From NCBI RefSeq assembly GCF_002744735.1, contig NZ_KZ319340.1, positions 434,001 to 498,000 of the forward strand: a DNA stretch of 64,000 nt. The letters are read 5' to 3'. The translations under genes were made by a program, and so were the position numbers. The DNA comes from Marinobacter guineae (GTDB lineage Bacteria; Pseudomonadota; Gammaproteobacteria; Pseudomonadales; Oleiphilaceae). This document shows positions 1 to 8,383 of the stretch, one piece after another (within the stretch, counting starts at the first letter, position 1; each line of letters begins with the position of its first letter). The notes beneath the pieces were generated by a model. It was not told where the DNA came from. It did not search any database and saw nothing but the letters and a program-made list of their open reading frames with translations.

Positions 1-544
1 TATCCTGGATCTGACACTGCCCCGGGTGGACGGCCTCGATATCGTCCGGCGCAGCCGGCAAGAGGGCAACCAGACCCCGATTATCATCCTGACCGCCAGG
101 GCCGACCTGGAGGAGAAACTGCAGGGCCTGGATGCTGGTGCGGACGATTACCTCACCAAGCCCTTTGCCATGGCCGAACTCAAGGCCCGGATCAGAGCCG
201 TAACCCGGCGCGGACGGGCAGACAGTCCGTCCGCCGGACTAAGTGTGGGCCGCCTCACCCTGCATCCGGATACCGGGAGTCTTTCGATCAATGGCGACAA
301 GGTCGCACTGCCCCGCAGCGAATTCCAGATCCTGCATTACCTGATGCGCCACCCGGACCAGGTCGCCACCCGCCGCCGACTGGAAGAACAGTTGTATGGC
401 TGGGAGCCAGGCGCCGAAAGCAACGCCCTGGAAGTACATGTTCACCACCTGCGCCGAAGGATTGGCAAATCCACTATCCGCACGCTCAGAGGCGTGGGCT
501 ATCTTCTGGACAGCGAGGCAGCCAGCCGGGAGCCATCGGAATGA
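1..544 (+). CDS. OmpR-family response regulator, 5' end missing
   Basis: This is the C-terminal two thirds of a DNA-binding response regulator whose start lies before the window. The open frame runs from base 2. The likely phospho-acceptor Asp is at bases 8-10, in ILDLTLPR. The receiver continues with the conserved Thr-Ala (LTARADLE) and the Lys of LTKPF. A winged-helix output domain follows from about base 240 (RSEFQILHYL, HVHHLRRRIG, RGVGYLL). The stop overlaps the start of the next gene as ATGA, so kinase and regulator are translationally coupled. The sequence resembles the QseB/PmrA branch, which commonly controls envelope genes. That fits the glycosyltransferases downstream but does not prove the regulon. 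Confidence 0.93.
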   Translation, partial: ILDLTLPRVDGLDIVRRSRQEGNQTPIIILTARADLEEKLQGLDAGADDYLTKPFAMAELKARIRAVTRRGRADSPSAGLSVGRLTLHPDTGSLSINGDKVALPRSEFQILHYLMRHPDQVATRRRLEEQLYGWEPGAESNALEVHVHHLRRRIGKSTIRTLRGVGYLLDSEAASREPSE

Positions 545-1953
545 GCCTGACGCGCAAGCTCACCCTGCTGGTAACAAGTACCGTTTTTATCATCACATTG
601 ATAGCTGCCGGTTGGGGTTACTATGTCAGCGACCACCAGTTGGAGGAACTGTTCGATGCCGAACTCGCCCAGAGCACACGGATTGTTCAAGGTCTGATAG
701 AACACCTGTCCGAAACTCAGTCGGTCGAGCAGCTCTCACAAACGCTTTCCATAACACTCCAACTACCGGAAAGCGCATACCGGGGTGATGAGGAAGAGGA
801 CGAGATTCTCCCTGATGGCGCCGGCCACAAGTACGAACGCAAGCTGGCTTTCGAGGTGTGGTCCCCGGACAAGCAACCCATTCTGGATACCCTGCGCGCC
901 GACGACGCCCGGGGGCTGGATCCGGGATTCAGCTGGCAAGAAGTCAGCGGCTATCAGTGGCGTACCTTCACCCTGAAAGATCCGGTGACTGGCTACTGGA
1001 TAAGGACCGCCCAACGGGAGGACGTCCGCAACGAACTCAGTCAGGAAATTGCGCTTGGCAATGTGCTGCCCTTCCTGGTTGCACTTCCCCTGCTGGCGCT
1101 TGCCGTGGTGGGCTCCATCCAGTTGGGTTTTCAGCCGTTACGCAAGCTGGAAAAGCCGGTTCGCAATATGGCGCCGGAAAATATCCACCCTCTGGATGAT
1201 CGGCAGGCGCCTCGGGAGGTCGCAGGGCTGGTAAATGCGGTGAATGGTCTGCTGCGAAGGCTGAACCAGGCCCTGGAACGGGAGCGACGGTTTTCCGCCG
1301 ACGCCGCCCACGAGCTAAGGACACCATTGGCGGTGTTGCGGCTGAATCTTGAGAAAGCCTGTGCAAACAACCCGGAGCAGTTCCAGGACCTGATTCAGTC
1401 GGTGGACCGCATGGTGCACCTTGTTGAGCAAATGTTGTTGCTGAGCCGGGTCGATGCAGGAACCGATTTTGCGCCGGCGTACCACAACCTGTCAGCGATT
1501 ATTGAACAAAGCATTGCCGACGTGGCCCCCCTGGCCCTGAAGAAGAATATTGAGCCGGTGCTGGAAGACGATGCAGGCCAGGCCCTGGTGTGCTGCCACA
1601 GCGCGCTGATCAATACCCTGATGCGCTCCCTGCTTGCCAATGCCATTCAGTACAGCCCCGAACATACCGTGATTACCACACACCTCGCCCCTTCCGGAGA
1701 CGGCTACCACATAACCGTGTGTGATCAGGGCCCCGGCATCCCGACGGAAGAACGGGAGCGGGCTTTGAGCCGTTTCGTCAGACTGGACCAGCGACTTGGT
1801 GGCGGAGCCGGGCTCGGCCTCGCCATCGCCCGCCGCATTGCCGAACTCCACCGAGGCCAGCTTACCCTCGCAGGAAGGGCAGACGGGCAGCCCGGACTGT
1901 GCGTCAGCATTTGGCTGCCCGCACGACCTTCCTCTCGAGACAGCCGCTCTTAA
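541..1953 (+). CDS. Sensor histidine kinase, QseC/PmrB-like
   Basis: A 470-residue inner-membrane sensor kinase and partner of the regulator it overlaps by ATGA. One membrane segment lies at about residues 8-29. An acidic periplasmic domain of about 145 residues follows, with a run of Asp/Glu near 83-90. A second membrane segment lies at about 176-196. Then come a linker and a dimerisation domain with the phospho-acceptor His near 257 (DAAHELRTPL), and an ATPase domain with N (LLANAIQYS), G1 (DQGPGIP) and G2 (GAGLGLAIARRI) boxes. All catalytic boxes look intact. The acidic patch recalls PmrB/PhoQ-type cation or peptide sensing, but the ligand cannot be read from the sequence. Confidence 0.93.
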   Translation: MSLTRKLTLLVTSTVFIITLIAAGWGYYVSDHQLEELFDAELAQSTRIVQGLIEHLSETQSVEQLSQTLSITLQLPESAYRGDEEEDEILPDGAGHKYERKLAFEVWSPDKQPILDTLRADDARGLDPGFSWQEVSGYQWRTFTLKDPVTGYWIRTAQREDVRNELSQEIALGNVLPFLVALPLLALAVVGSIQLGFQPLRKLEKPVRNMAPENIHPLDDRQAPREVAGLVNAVNGLLRRLNQALERERRFSADAAHELRTPLAVLRLNLEKACANNPEQFQDLIQSVDRMVHLVEQMLLLSRVDAGTDFAPAYHNLSAIIEQSIADVAPLALKKNIEPVLEDDAGQALVCCHSALINTLMRSLLANAIQYSPEHTVITTHLAPSGDGYHITVCDQGPGIPTEERERALSRFVRLDQRLGGGAGLGLAIARRIAELHRGQLTLAGRADGQPGLCVSIWLPARPSSRDSRS

Positions 1954-2049
1954 GATTGAATTAAGGTTAAAGGCGTACGATATTTGCTCGTATTGATGGG
2001 GAGCATTCAATGGCCCCCATTCAAGTTCTGCTTTCGAGGACGTCTTGAA

Positions 2050-2832
2050 ATGGGCAAGGAAAGAACCCTGTCGCTGGTTATCCCTGCCAAGGATGAACAG
2101 GACAACATTGCCAACCTTCTAACAGAAGCCTTCGGTGTCATGCGGGATTATCCCGGCTTCGAGGTTGTTCTGGTGGATGATGGCAGCCAGGACCAGACCC
2201 TGGATACCGCTATCCGGACGGCCCGGTCCCTCGGTGGCCGCCTGATCACGGTTCGTCATGAGCAGAGCATCGGCCAGAGCGGTGCGCTGGCCACCGGCAT
2301 CAGGCACGCCCGCGGCCGCCTTATCGTGACGATGGATGGTGATGGCCAGAACGATCCCGCTGACATTCCGGCTCTGCTGCAGAGAGCAAACTCAATCCGG
2401 GCATCGGATTTCTGCATTGCGGGCTATCGAAAGAACCGCAAGGACACGGCCTGGAAACGGTTCCAGTCTCGGCTGGCCAATCGCGTGCGCGATGCGCTGC
2501 TGCACGACGGCGTGCCGGACACTGGGTGTGGCCTCAAGCTGCTCCCCCGCGCCACCTTCCTCAAGCTGCCCTGGTTTGACCATGGACACCGATTTATCCC
2601 GGCATTGGTGCGGGGCATTGGTGGCGAGATTGCGGTCGTGGAAGTAAACCACCGGCCACGTACCGCCGGTACCTCCAAATACAGCGCGTGGAACCGGGCC
2701 TGGGCCGGCATACTCGATCTGTTCGGCGTATTATGGCTGCTGCACCGGACCCGTATTCCTGTCATTGCCACCCCTGTCACCGCCAACCCCGTCGATTCCG
2801 ACACCCGGGCATCGGTAACGGAGCAGTCCTGA
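2050..2832 (+). CDS. GT2 glycosyltransferase, polyprenyl-phosphate type
   Basis: A family 2 glycosyltransferase of 260 residues, with an N-terminal GT-A fold like DPM1 or ArnC. Visible motifs are SLVIPAKDEQDNI at the start, VLVDDGSQDQT, the metal-binding DxD region MDGDGQNDP, and the acceptor-side segment DTGCGLKLL. ArnC and similar enzymes have two C-terminal membrane helices; this protein stops soon after DLFGVLWLLHRT and lacks them. I chose the ATG at 2050 because CGAGGA lies about ten bases upstream; an in-frame TTG at 1984 has no better site. It probably transfers a sugar to undecaprenyl phosphate. It ends one base before the next gene, so it is very likely cotranscribed with the VTT protein and the ArnT-like enzyme. 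Confidence 0.88.
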   Translation: MGKERTLSLVIPAKDEQDNIANLLTEAFGVMRDYPGFEVVLVDDGSQDQTLDTAIRTARSLGGRLITVRHEQSIGQSGALATGIRHARGRLIVTMDGDGQNDPADIPALLQRANSIRASDFCIAGYRKNRKDTAWKRFQSRLANRVRDALLHDGVPDTGCGLKLLPRATFLKLPWFDHGHRFIPALVRGIGGEIAVVEVNHRPRTAGTSKYSAWNRAWAGILDLFGVLWLLHRTRIPVIATPVTANPVDSDTRASVTEQS

Positions 2833-2833
2833 T

Positions 2834-3502
2834 ATGTTCAACTGGTCCCGCTGGCTGGCATTTGCCGCGCTGGCGCTGGTCGGCTATCTGGCAATCCAGA
2901 ATGGCTGGCTCGATTTTATGGCAGACAGGGCCCGGGTAGCCAGTTACCTGCACAGCCATGGGGTTGAGGGCCTGCTGGCTATCACCCTGGCCGGCGCGAT
3001 CTTTACCGGCATCGGCGCTCCCAGACAGCTGCTTGCCTTTGTGCTCGGTTTTGCCCTTGGAGGCATCAACGGTACCCTGGTATCAACGCTGGCAGCTACT
3101 ATTGGCGCCACTGGGTGCTTCTTCACCGCAAGATGGTTGCTGCGAGCATCCCTGACCCGCCGATTCGGCCGGCGTATGCGCCAGTTTGACGAGCTGTTTC
3201 AGGAGCAAACCCTGCTGAAGGTGCTCATGGTCCGTTTGTTGCCCGTGGGCAGCAATCTGGTGACCAACCTCTTTGCCGGGTGTTCCGGTATCCGTTTTTT
3301 GCCCTTCCTGGCCGGCAGCACGCTCGGGTACCTGCCACAGATGCTGGTCTTTGCGCTGGCCGGCGCCGGCATTGGCAAGGCTGACGAATACCAACTGATA
3401 CTGAGCGTTGCGCTGTTCATTCTGGCCTCCATGATTGGCGCGTTGCTCTACCACAATCAAAGAGCCAGAAACCTGGCCGATTCCGTTTCCGATCACCCCT
3501 GA
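2834..3502 (+). CDS. VTT/TVP38-family membrane protein (DedA-like)
   Basis: A 222-residue polytopic membrane protein of the VTT (TVP38/TMEM64, SNARE-associated) family. The characteristic re-entrant region is visible as GIGAPRQLLAFVLGFALGG, followed by a cytoplasmic loop rich in Arg (RRFGRRMRQFDELF) and a second core (VRLLPVGSNLVTNLFAG), with about five to six hydrophobic segments. Members of the wider DedA superfamily move undecaprenyl phosphate or phospholipids between leaflets. Its place between a polyprenyl-phosphate glycosyltransferase and an ArnT-like transferase suggests it flips or recycles the lipid carrier. That role is inferred from context; the family assignment is firm. Confidence 0.87.
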   Translation: MFNWSRWLAFAALALVGYLAIQNGWLDFMADRARVASYLHSHGVEGLLAITLAGAIFTGIGAPRQLLAFVLGFALGGINGTLVSTLAATIGATGCFFTARWLLRASLTRRFGRRMRQFDELFQEQTLLKVLMVRLLPVGSNLVTNLFAGCSGIRFLPFLAGSTLGYLPQMLVFALAGAGIGKADEYQLILSVALFILASMIGALLYHNQRARNLADSVSDHP

Positions 3503-3511
3503 GACCAATCC

Positions 3512-5260
3512 ATGCCCGCATCACCTTTCGTTCGCCATCTCCCCGACTACCTTTTCAACCTTTCGCGGAACCGGCTACTGCTCGTGCTGCTGGCCTTTGC
3601 CGCAGTGATGATTTTCACCGGTATCGGCCTGCGATCCCCGTGGCCGGCTGATGAACCCCGCTTTGCCGAGGTTGCCCGGGAAATGGTGGCTTCCGGGCAA
3701 TGGCTGATTCCCATGCGAGGGGGCGAGTTCTATCCGGACAAGCCGCCAGTCTTCATGTGGAGTATCGCCCTGTTCTACTGGTTAACCGGCAACCTGAAAA
3801 TCGCCTTCCTGTTGCCAAATGCGCTGTGCAGTCTGCTGACCCTGGGGCTGGTTTTTGATCTTGGCACGCGGCTATGGAACCAGCGCACCGGCACCATCGG
3901 CGTGTTGCTGTTGATGCTTGCGCCACAGTTTCTTATTCAGGCCCAGAAGGCCCAGATTGATGCCATGGTTGCCTGCTGGATTACCGTTGCCTGCTACGGC
4001 CTGATCCGGCATTTTTTCACCGGGCCGGCCTGGGGCTGGTACTTTTTGGCCTGGGCATTCATGGGCCTTGGCATTATCACCAAGGGTGTCGGCTTCCTGC
4101 CTGCATTCATGTTTATTCCGATCCTGATTCTTGGGCTCCGGGACCGCCAGCTTTTTTCCGGCACTCTCACCTGGCGCTGTGCGCTCGGTCCGCTGGCCAT
4201 GATAGCTGTCGTTGCCGCTTGGCTTATCCCCATGGTGCTCTACGTCAACAACGTGGGCACGGAGGAAGCTCTTGCCTACAAAAACAATATTCTGTTCAAA
4301 CAGACCGGCGAGCGGTATGCCGACTCCTGGGGCCATATCCAGCCCTGGTATTATTACCTGACCGATGCTATTCCCTCACTCTGGTTTCCGCTGCCGCTAC
4401 TGCTGCTCGCATTGGTACGCCCCCTTGCGGGTGCCATCCGGAGAAACCCGGTCATTCCCGTTCTGCTGATCTGGATAGCCCTGGTTGTGGTGTTTTTCAG
4501 CATCAGCCCCGGAAAGCGGGGGGTGTATATCCTGCCGGCACTGCCCATGTTCGTCCTGTGTCTTGCGCCGCTACTGACCACTCAGCAACCGGCCCGCTGG
4601 TTTCCGGCAGTTCTGACGGGACTGCATTTTCTGCTGGCCACAGCCCTGATAGTCATTGCTGTCATGGCCTGGAACGATCATCCCAGACTGGTCGAAAAAG
4701 TGGCGGACTACAGCCGGGACCCGGCGCGGCTACATGAGGCCGGGACGCTGGTATTCAGCGTTGGTCTGGCATGGCTGGTCAGCCTTGCCGTGTTCTGGCG
4801 CTCAAACGCGCTGGGACGCCTGTTCGTGGCCATGATGATCAGCTGGCTGCTTTTCACAACCTGGGGTTACCGGGTACTGGAACCTTTACGCACGCCTCGT
4901 AATATCCTCGCGGCTGCGGAACAGAACGTTCCCGCCAATGCGCAACTTGGCATGATCGATTTCCGGGAACAGTTCATCCTGTTCTCCAGGCTCGATTTCA
5001 CTCACTTCAGCTTTTTCACCGGCCTTGAACAGGAAAATCGCAACGCCTGGCTGTGGATGAAGGAAACTGCAGACAGCTATCTCATCGTTGCAGATCAAAT
5101 TGAGTTGCAATGCTTTACAAAAGAGGGCGCTATACCTTTGGGAACTGCTCACCGGGACAACTATCTTTTACTCGGTGATGAGCAGATGAAGCCCAGCTGC
5201 GCACCGCCAGCCAAGATCAAACGGTTTACCACGCCGGCTCCTGGCGGTTGGCAAGACTGA
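3512..5260 (+). CDS. ArnT-like glycosyltransferase (GT39/GT83 family)
   Basis: A 582-residue integral membrane glycosyltransferase of the PMT/ArnT superfamily. After one hydrophobic segment comes the first periplasmic loop with WPADEPRFAEVAREM, which carries the Asp-Glu pair expected at the active site, then PDKPPVFMW as in ArnT. About a dozen membrane helices follow and then a soluble C-terminal domain of roughly 150 residues. These enzymes transfer a sugar from undecaprenyl phosphate onto lipid A or another envelope acceptor. It starts nine bases after the VTT gene. No arnA, arnB or arnD homologue is in view, so the sugar is probably not aminoarabinose unless those genes lie elsewhere. Confidence 0.88.
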   Translation: MPASPFVRHLPDYLFNLSRNRLLLVLLAFAAVMIFTGIGLRSPWPADEPRFAEVAREMVASGQWLIPMRGGEFYPDKPPVFMWSIALFYWLTGNLKIAFLLPNALCSLLTLGLVFDLGTRLWNQRTGTIGVLLLMLAPQFLIQAQKAQIDAMVACWITVACYGLIRHFFTGPAWGWYFLAWAFMGLGIITKGVGFLPAFMFIPILILGLRDRQLFSGTLTWRCALGPLAMIAVVAAWLIPMVLYVNNVGTEEALAYKNNILFKQTGERYADSWGHIQPWYYYLTDAIPSLWFPLPLLLLALVRPLAGAIRRNPVIPVLLIWIALVVVFFSISPGKRGVYILPALPMFVLCLAPLLTTQQPARWFPAVLTGLHFLLATALIVIAVMAWNDHPRLVEKVADYSRDPARLHEAGTLVFSVGLAWLVSLAVFWRSNALGRLFVAMMISWLLFTTWGYRVLEPLRTPRNILAAAEQNVPANAQLGMIDFREQFILFSRLDFTHFSFFTGLEQENRNAWLWMKETADSYLIVADQIELQCFTKEGAIPLGTAHRDNYLLLGDEQMKPSCAPPAKIKRFTTPAPGGWQD

Positions 5261-5308
5261 GCTGGCAGTGCATAAAGACCGACCGATGGCGTTAACAGAA
5301 AAAATGCG

Positions 5309-5539
5309 ATGAAAAAACACGAGATTACAGTACTTCGGGAAAAGAACCGCGTTGATTCAGTGAAGATCGTGCGATCCCCCTCAACTGCACGCGAATGGGT
5401 CGTGCTCTTTAAGGAGATTGAAGGAAAGAGCTTTTTCCTGATCTCTGACGATGATCAGGTGTGTAGCTATGCGACTCTGGATGCGGCAGTCGACGAACTG
5501 GATACGCTGGGATTTGCACGGGCAGAGGTTCTGTTTTAA
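5309..5539 (+). CDS. Small conserved hypothetical protein
   Basis: A 76-residue protein beginning MKKHEITVLREKNRVD. It contains alternating beta-like segments (WVVLFKEIEGKSFFLISDDD) and a short helix near the C-terminus (LDAAVDELDTLGF). There is no signal peptide, membrane segment or known motif. Codon use resembles the neighbours and it lies alone between the ArnT-like gene and a heme-protein operon on the same strand. I do not recognise a function. It may be a small regulatory or nucleic-acid-binding protein, but that would be a guess. Confidence 0.7.
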   Translation: MKKHEITVLREKNRVDSVKIVRSPSTAREWVVLFKEIEGKSFFLISDDDQVCSYATLDAAVDELDTLGFARAEVLF

Positions 5540-5665
5540 CTGAAACCGGTTTGATTAATCACAACTGGATTACAATAACCTTAAAAGGTCATGCTCCATG
5601 CATGAGACCGGTTTAGGGAAGATTCATTGACATCGCAGTACCCACTAAATCAACGGACGATCATC

Positions 5666-7060
5666 ATGGAAAGAAAAAACCGCGCTGCCTGGCTTGTGCT
5701 GGGGCTTCCCCTGGCTCTGGGCTTGGCATGGATAACCCACGGAAATGGCGTAATCCAAAACGACCCTGACCGCAACATCTCTATCCCCGATGAGTTGACC
5801 ATTCCGATGCAGGTGCAAGCGGCATTTAACGAGACTCATGTGTATTTTCGCTACCGGTGGCCAGCCAACCGACCACACGTTCTTCATGATGTGCTTGTCT
5901 ACCAGGACGGTGAATGGATCAAAAAAGGCGGCGGCATGCCGGGGCCAAATCCGGAAGGCTTTCATGAAGACCGGGTAGCAATGATGCTTGATGACGGCAG
6001 CGTCCCCGGCTTCAGTCGTTACGGAGGTTACATCGCCATTGGAGCCGGCGTCGCCGGCTTTACCAGTGAAGCGCCGGAGGAAGTCACCAAGTCACTGCCC
6101 GGAACACGAATTGATGTGACCGACTGGGCCAGTGTGAAGTCCCCGGAAACCCTGCAAGCACAGCGCCAGGCAGGCTATTTCCTGGATCTCTGGCACTGGC
6201 GGGGGCATCGTTCAAACCCCCTGAACCTGTCAGACGATCAGTGGATTGGTGAAAAAAGGGGCGGGGACAGCGGCACCAGTCCCTACACCACCAACTGGGA
6301 CAAAGAGGCAAATGCGCCCAAATGGATGTTCAATCCGGAGACAACCGGTCAGTACGCCCTTAGGCTTGACGAGATTCCAGACGCTCAGGTCGGCCCCGAC
6401 AGCCCTTACTACCTTTCCGACAATACCGCCGTCGCCTTTGATCCGGATCATGAATGGAAGAACGGTGATGTCATACCCCGTCGCTATATTCGCCAGACGG
6501 AAGGCTCCCGTAGCGATATCAAAGTGCAAAGCAAGGCCACCTGGAAAGACGGCTACTGGGATGTGACGCTCTATCGGCAACTTGATACCGGCGCGCCCAC
6601 CGAAGACAAGATCCTGGAAAACCAGGGGCTTTATTCGGCAGCCTTTGCTATTCACAGGAACGCAACCGGTGGGCGCTGGCACCTGGTGTCGCTGCCTGTG
6701 TCCCTCGGTATGGGCCGGGAGGCGGATCTTCAGGCCGTGGCGTTTAGCGGTGAACAACCCGAATGGGGCAATAACTGGAAAGAGGTGACGCTGTTCTATC
6801 CCGGCCAGGTCAATTGGCCACTGCTGATCAGCCAGGCCCACGCTGGTGCCGAAGACATAGAAATGGGAACACCCGTTCAGGCCCGTCACAGCGAAAGACA
6901 ACTGGCCATCTACGGTATCGAGATGGAATTTAACGACGAAATCATCAGTCAGTGGCGCCTTACCCTGATTGCAGGGCTACTTACCATGTTTGGCCTTACC
7001 ATAGGGCTGCTTTCCGCGTTCCCCACCCGAAGCACCCGTCAAAAAGGAGAACGCTCATGA
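5666..7060 (+). CDS. Ethylbenzene-dehydrogenase-type heme-binding protein, membrane anchored
   Basis: A 464-residue exported protein resembling the heme-b-binding gamma subunit domain of ethylbenzene/DMSO dehydrogenases (EB_dh family). An N-terminal signal or anchor (WLVLGLPLALGLAWI) is followed by a long periplasmic beta domain with repeated strand motifs such as FNETHVYFRYRW, IDVTDWASVK and LWHWRGHRSN. A C-terminal membrane helix (about 435-455) ends in a positively charged tail. I chose ATG 5666; an in-frame TTG at 5627 would add 13 residues before the signal. No molybdopterin or Fe-S subunits lie nearby, so this is a stand-alone member, probably carrying heme on the periplasmic face. Its stop overlaps the DUF2231 gene as ATGA. 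Confidence 0.8.
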   Translation: MERKNRAAWLVLGLPLALGLAWITHGNGVIQNDPDRNISIPDELTIPMQVQAAFNETHVYFRYRWPANRPHVLHDVLVYQDGEWIKKGGGMPGPNPEGFHEDRVAMMLDDGSVPGFSRYGGYIAIGAGVAGFTSEAPEEVTKSLPGTRIDVTDWASVKSPETLQAQRQAGYFLDLWHWRGHRSNPLNLSDDQWIGEKRGGDSGTSPYTTNWDKEANAPKWMFNPETTGQYALRLDEIPDAQVGPDSPYYLSDNTAVAFDPDHEWKNGDVIPRRYIRQTEGSRSDIKVQSKATWKDGYWDVTLYRQLDTGAPTEDKILENQGLYSAAFAIHRNATGGRWHLVSLPVSLGMGREADLQAVAFSGEQPEWGNNWKEVTLFYPGQVNWPLLISQAHAGAEDIEMGTPVQARHSERQLAIYGIEMEFNDEIISQWRLTLIAGLLTMFGLTIGLLSAFPTRSTRQKGERS

Positions 7061-7614
7061 GCGGCATTCACCACATGCTTGTCCACTTTCCACTGGGCTT
7101 CTGGACTCTGGCTTCATTGATGATCCTTGTTGGCAGTTTTTCCAACGGCCGGCTTGCTGAAATCAGCCGGGAAGCTGTGCTCCCGGTCCTGGTGCTCAGC
7201 CTCCTGGCCGCCGCAATCACTATCGCCAGTGGTTTTCTCGTGTGGCCAGTAGAGGCAGCCCTCTCCAGCCCTCTCGCCCGAAACCATATTCTGACAGCAC
7301 TCTGGTCGTTAGGCGTCTTTGTGATGCTGACCATTCTGGTCTGGCGCGCAGGAAGCAACGCTTTTGATGGTGTGCGTCGCTTGGTGCTGGTTGTGCTGGC
7401 GCTCACAGGCATGTCCATCTTTGCCACTACCGGTACCATCGGTGGACACCTGGTTGGGGCTACAACAGAGTTTTCAGAGGTACTAAAACTGTTTGGCTGG
7501 GATGTTTACAACACCTTTTATGTACCCATATGGGTGGTTGCCTTGCTCGTTCTGATCGGTTTGATGTGCGCAGTGGCCGGACTGCTCAGTCGACGCTCAA
7601 ACAGCACAACCTGA
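7057..7614 (+). CDS. DUF2231 membrane protein
   Basis: A 185-residue membrane protein with four to five hydrophobic segments, starting with the typical DUF2231 signature HHMLVHFPLGFW. It probably sits in the inner membrane with conserved His residues near the membrane face, which could ligate heme. The ATG at 7057 has AAGGAG upstream and overlaps the preceding heme-protein stop as ATGA. A longer open frame from 6952 lies inside the upstream gene and is not the start. The tight coupling suggests the two proteins form a membrane redox pair. Biochemical function of the family is not established. Confidence 0.83.
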   Translation: MSGIHHMLVHFPLGFWTLASLMILVGSFSNGRLAEISREAVLPVLVLSLLAAAITIASGFLVWPVEAALSSPLARNHILTALWSLGVFVMLTILVWRAGSNAFDGVRRLVLVVLALTGMSIFATTGTIGGHLVGATTEFSEVLKLFGWDVYNTFYVPIWVVALLVLIGLMCAVAGLLSRRSNSTT

Positions 7615-7664
7615 CCCGAGGTCTCAGAACGCTCCGAGATGAGACCATGCTGGATAGGGCTTTC

Positions 7665-8357
7665 ATGAAACATACGGAACACCATAAAACCCACCGGACG
7701 GGTTGGCTCAGAGCGGCAGTACTGGGTGCAAACGACGGCATTGTCTCCACCGCGAGTCTTGTTCTTGGGGTCGCGGCTACAGGGGCGAGCGCCGAGAGCA
7801 TCCTGGTCGCAGGAGTCGCGGGACTCGTCGCCGGCGCCATGTCGATGGCTGCCGGAGAGTATGTTTCGGTCAGTTCTCAGGCCGACACCGAGCGTGCCGA
7901 TTTGTTTCGGGAGCGGACGGAGTTGGAAGATAATCCGGAATTCGAGCACGCAGAATTGGCAGCGATCTACGTCAAACGCGGGCTGGATGCGGAGCTGGCC
8001 TCCACAGTTGCCAGCCAGTTAATGGAGCACGATGCGCTCGGCGCACATGCGCGGGACGAGCTGGGCATTTCCGAAGCATTGGCCGCACGCCCCGTGCAGG
8101 CGGCATTTGCTTCGGCCGGCACCTTTGCCGTAGGCGCCGCCCTTCCATTGCTGATCGTTGTGTTATTTCCGATCTCCATGGTCATGTGGGCGGTCTCAGG
8201 CAGTTCACTGATATTCCTTGCACTTCTGGGCGCCCTTTCAGCAAAGGCCGGCGGCGCACCCGTGTTTTTGAGCGCCAGGCGAGTGACCTTCTGGGGTGCC
8301 CTGGCAATGGCACTAACGGCCGGGGTTGGAGCACTATTCGGCGTAGTTGCTGGTTGA
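7665..8357 (+). CDS. VIT-family Fe/Mn transporter
   Basis: A 230-residue member of the VIT1/CCC1 family, which moves Fe2+ or Mn2+ out of the cytoplasm. The family signature near the N-terminus is clear (WLRAAVLGANDGIVSTASLVLGV), followed by the second core helix (GAMSMAAGEYVSVSSQAD), a cytoplasmic Glu-rich metal-binding segment (RERTELEDNPEFEHAELAAI) and three C-terminal membrane helices. I place the start at ATG 7665 (MKHTEHHKTHRTG), typical of bacterial homologues; ATG 7647 is the alternative. It lies 50 bases after the DUF2231 gene on the same strand and converges with a sensor kinase gene. Confidence 0.9.
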   Translation: MKHTEHHKTHRTGWLRAAVLGANDGIVSTASLVLGVAATGASAESILVAGVAGLVAGAMSMAAGEYVSVSSQADTERADLFRERTELEDNPEFEHAELAAIYVKRGLDAELASTVASQLMEHDALGAHARDELGISEALAARPVQAAFASAGTFAVGAALPLLIVVLFPISMVMWAVSGSSLIFLALLGALSAKAGGAPVFLSARRVTFWGALAMALTAGVGALFGVVAG

Positions 8358-8383
8358 TATTAGGGTTGATGAGGCTGCCGATG

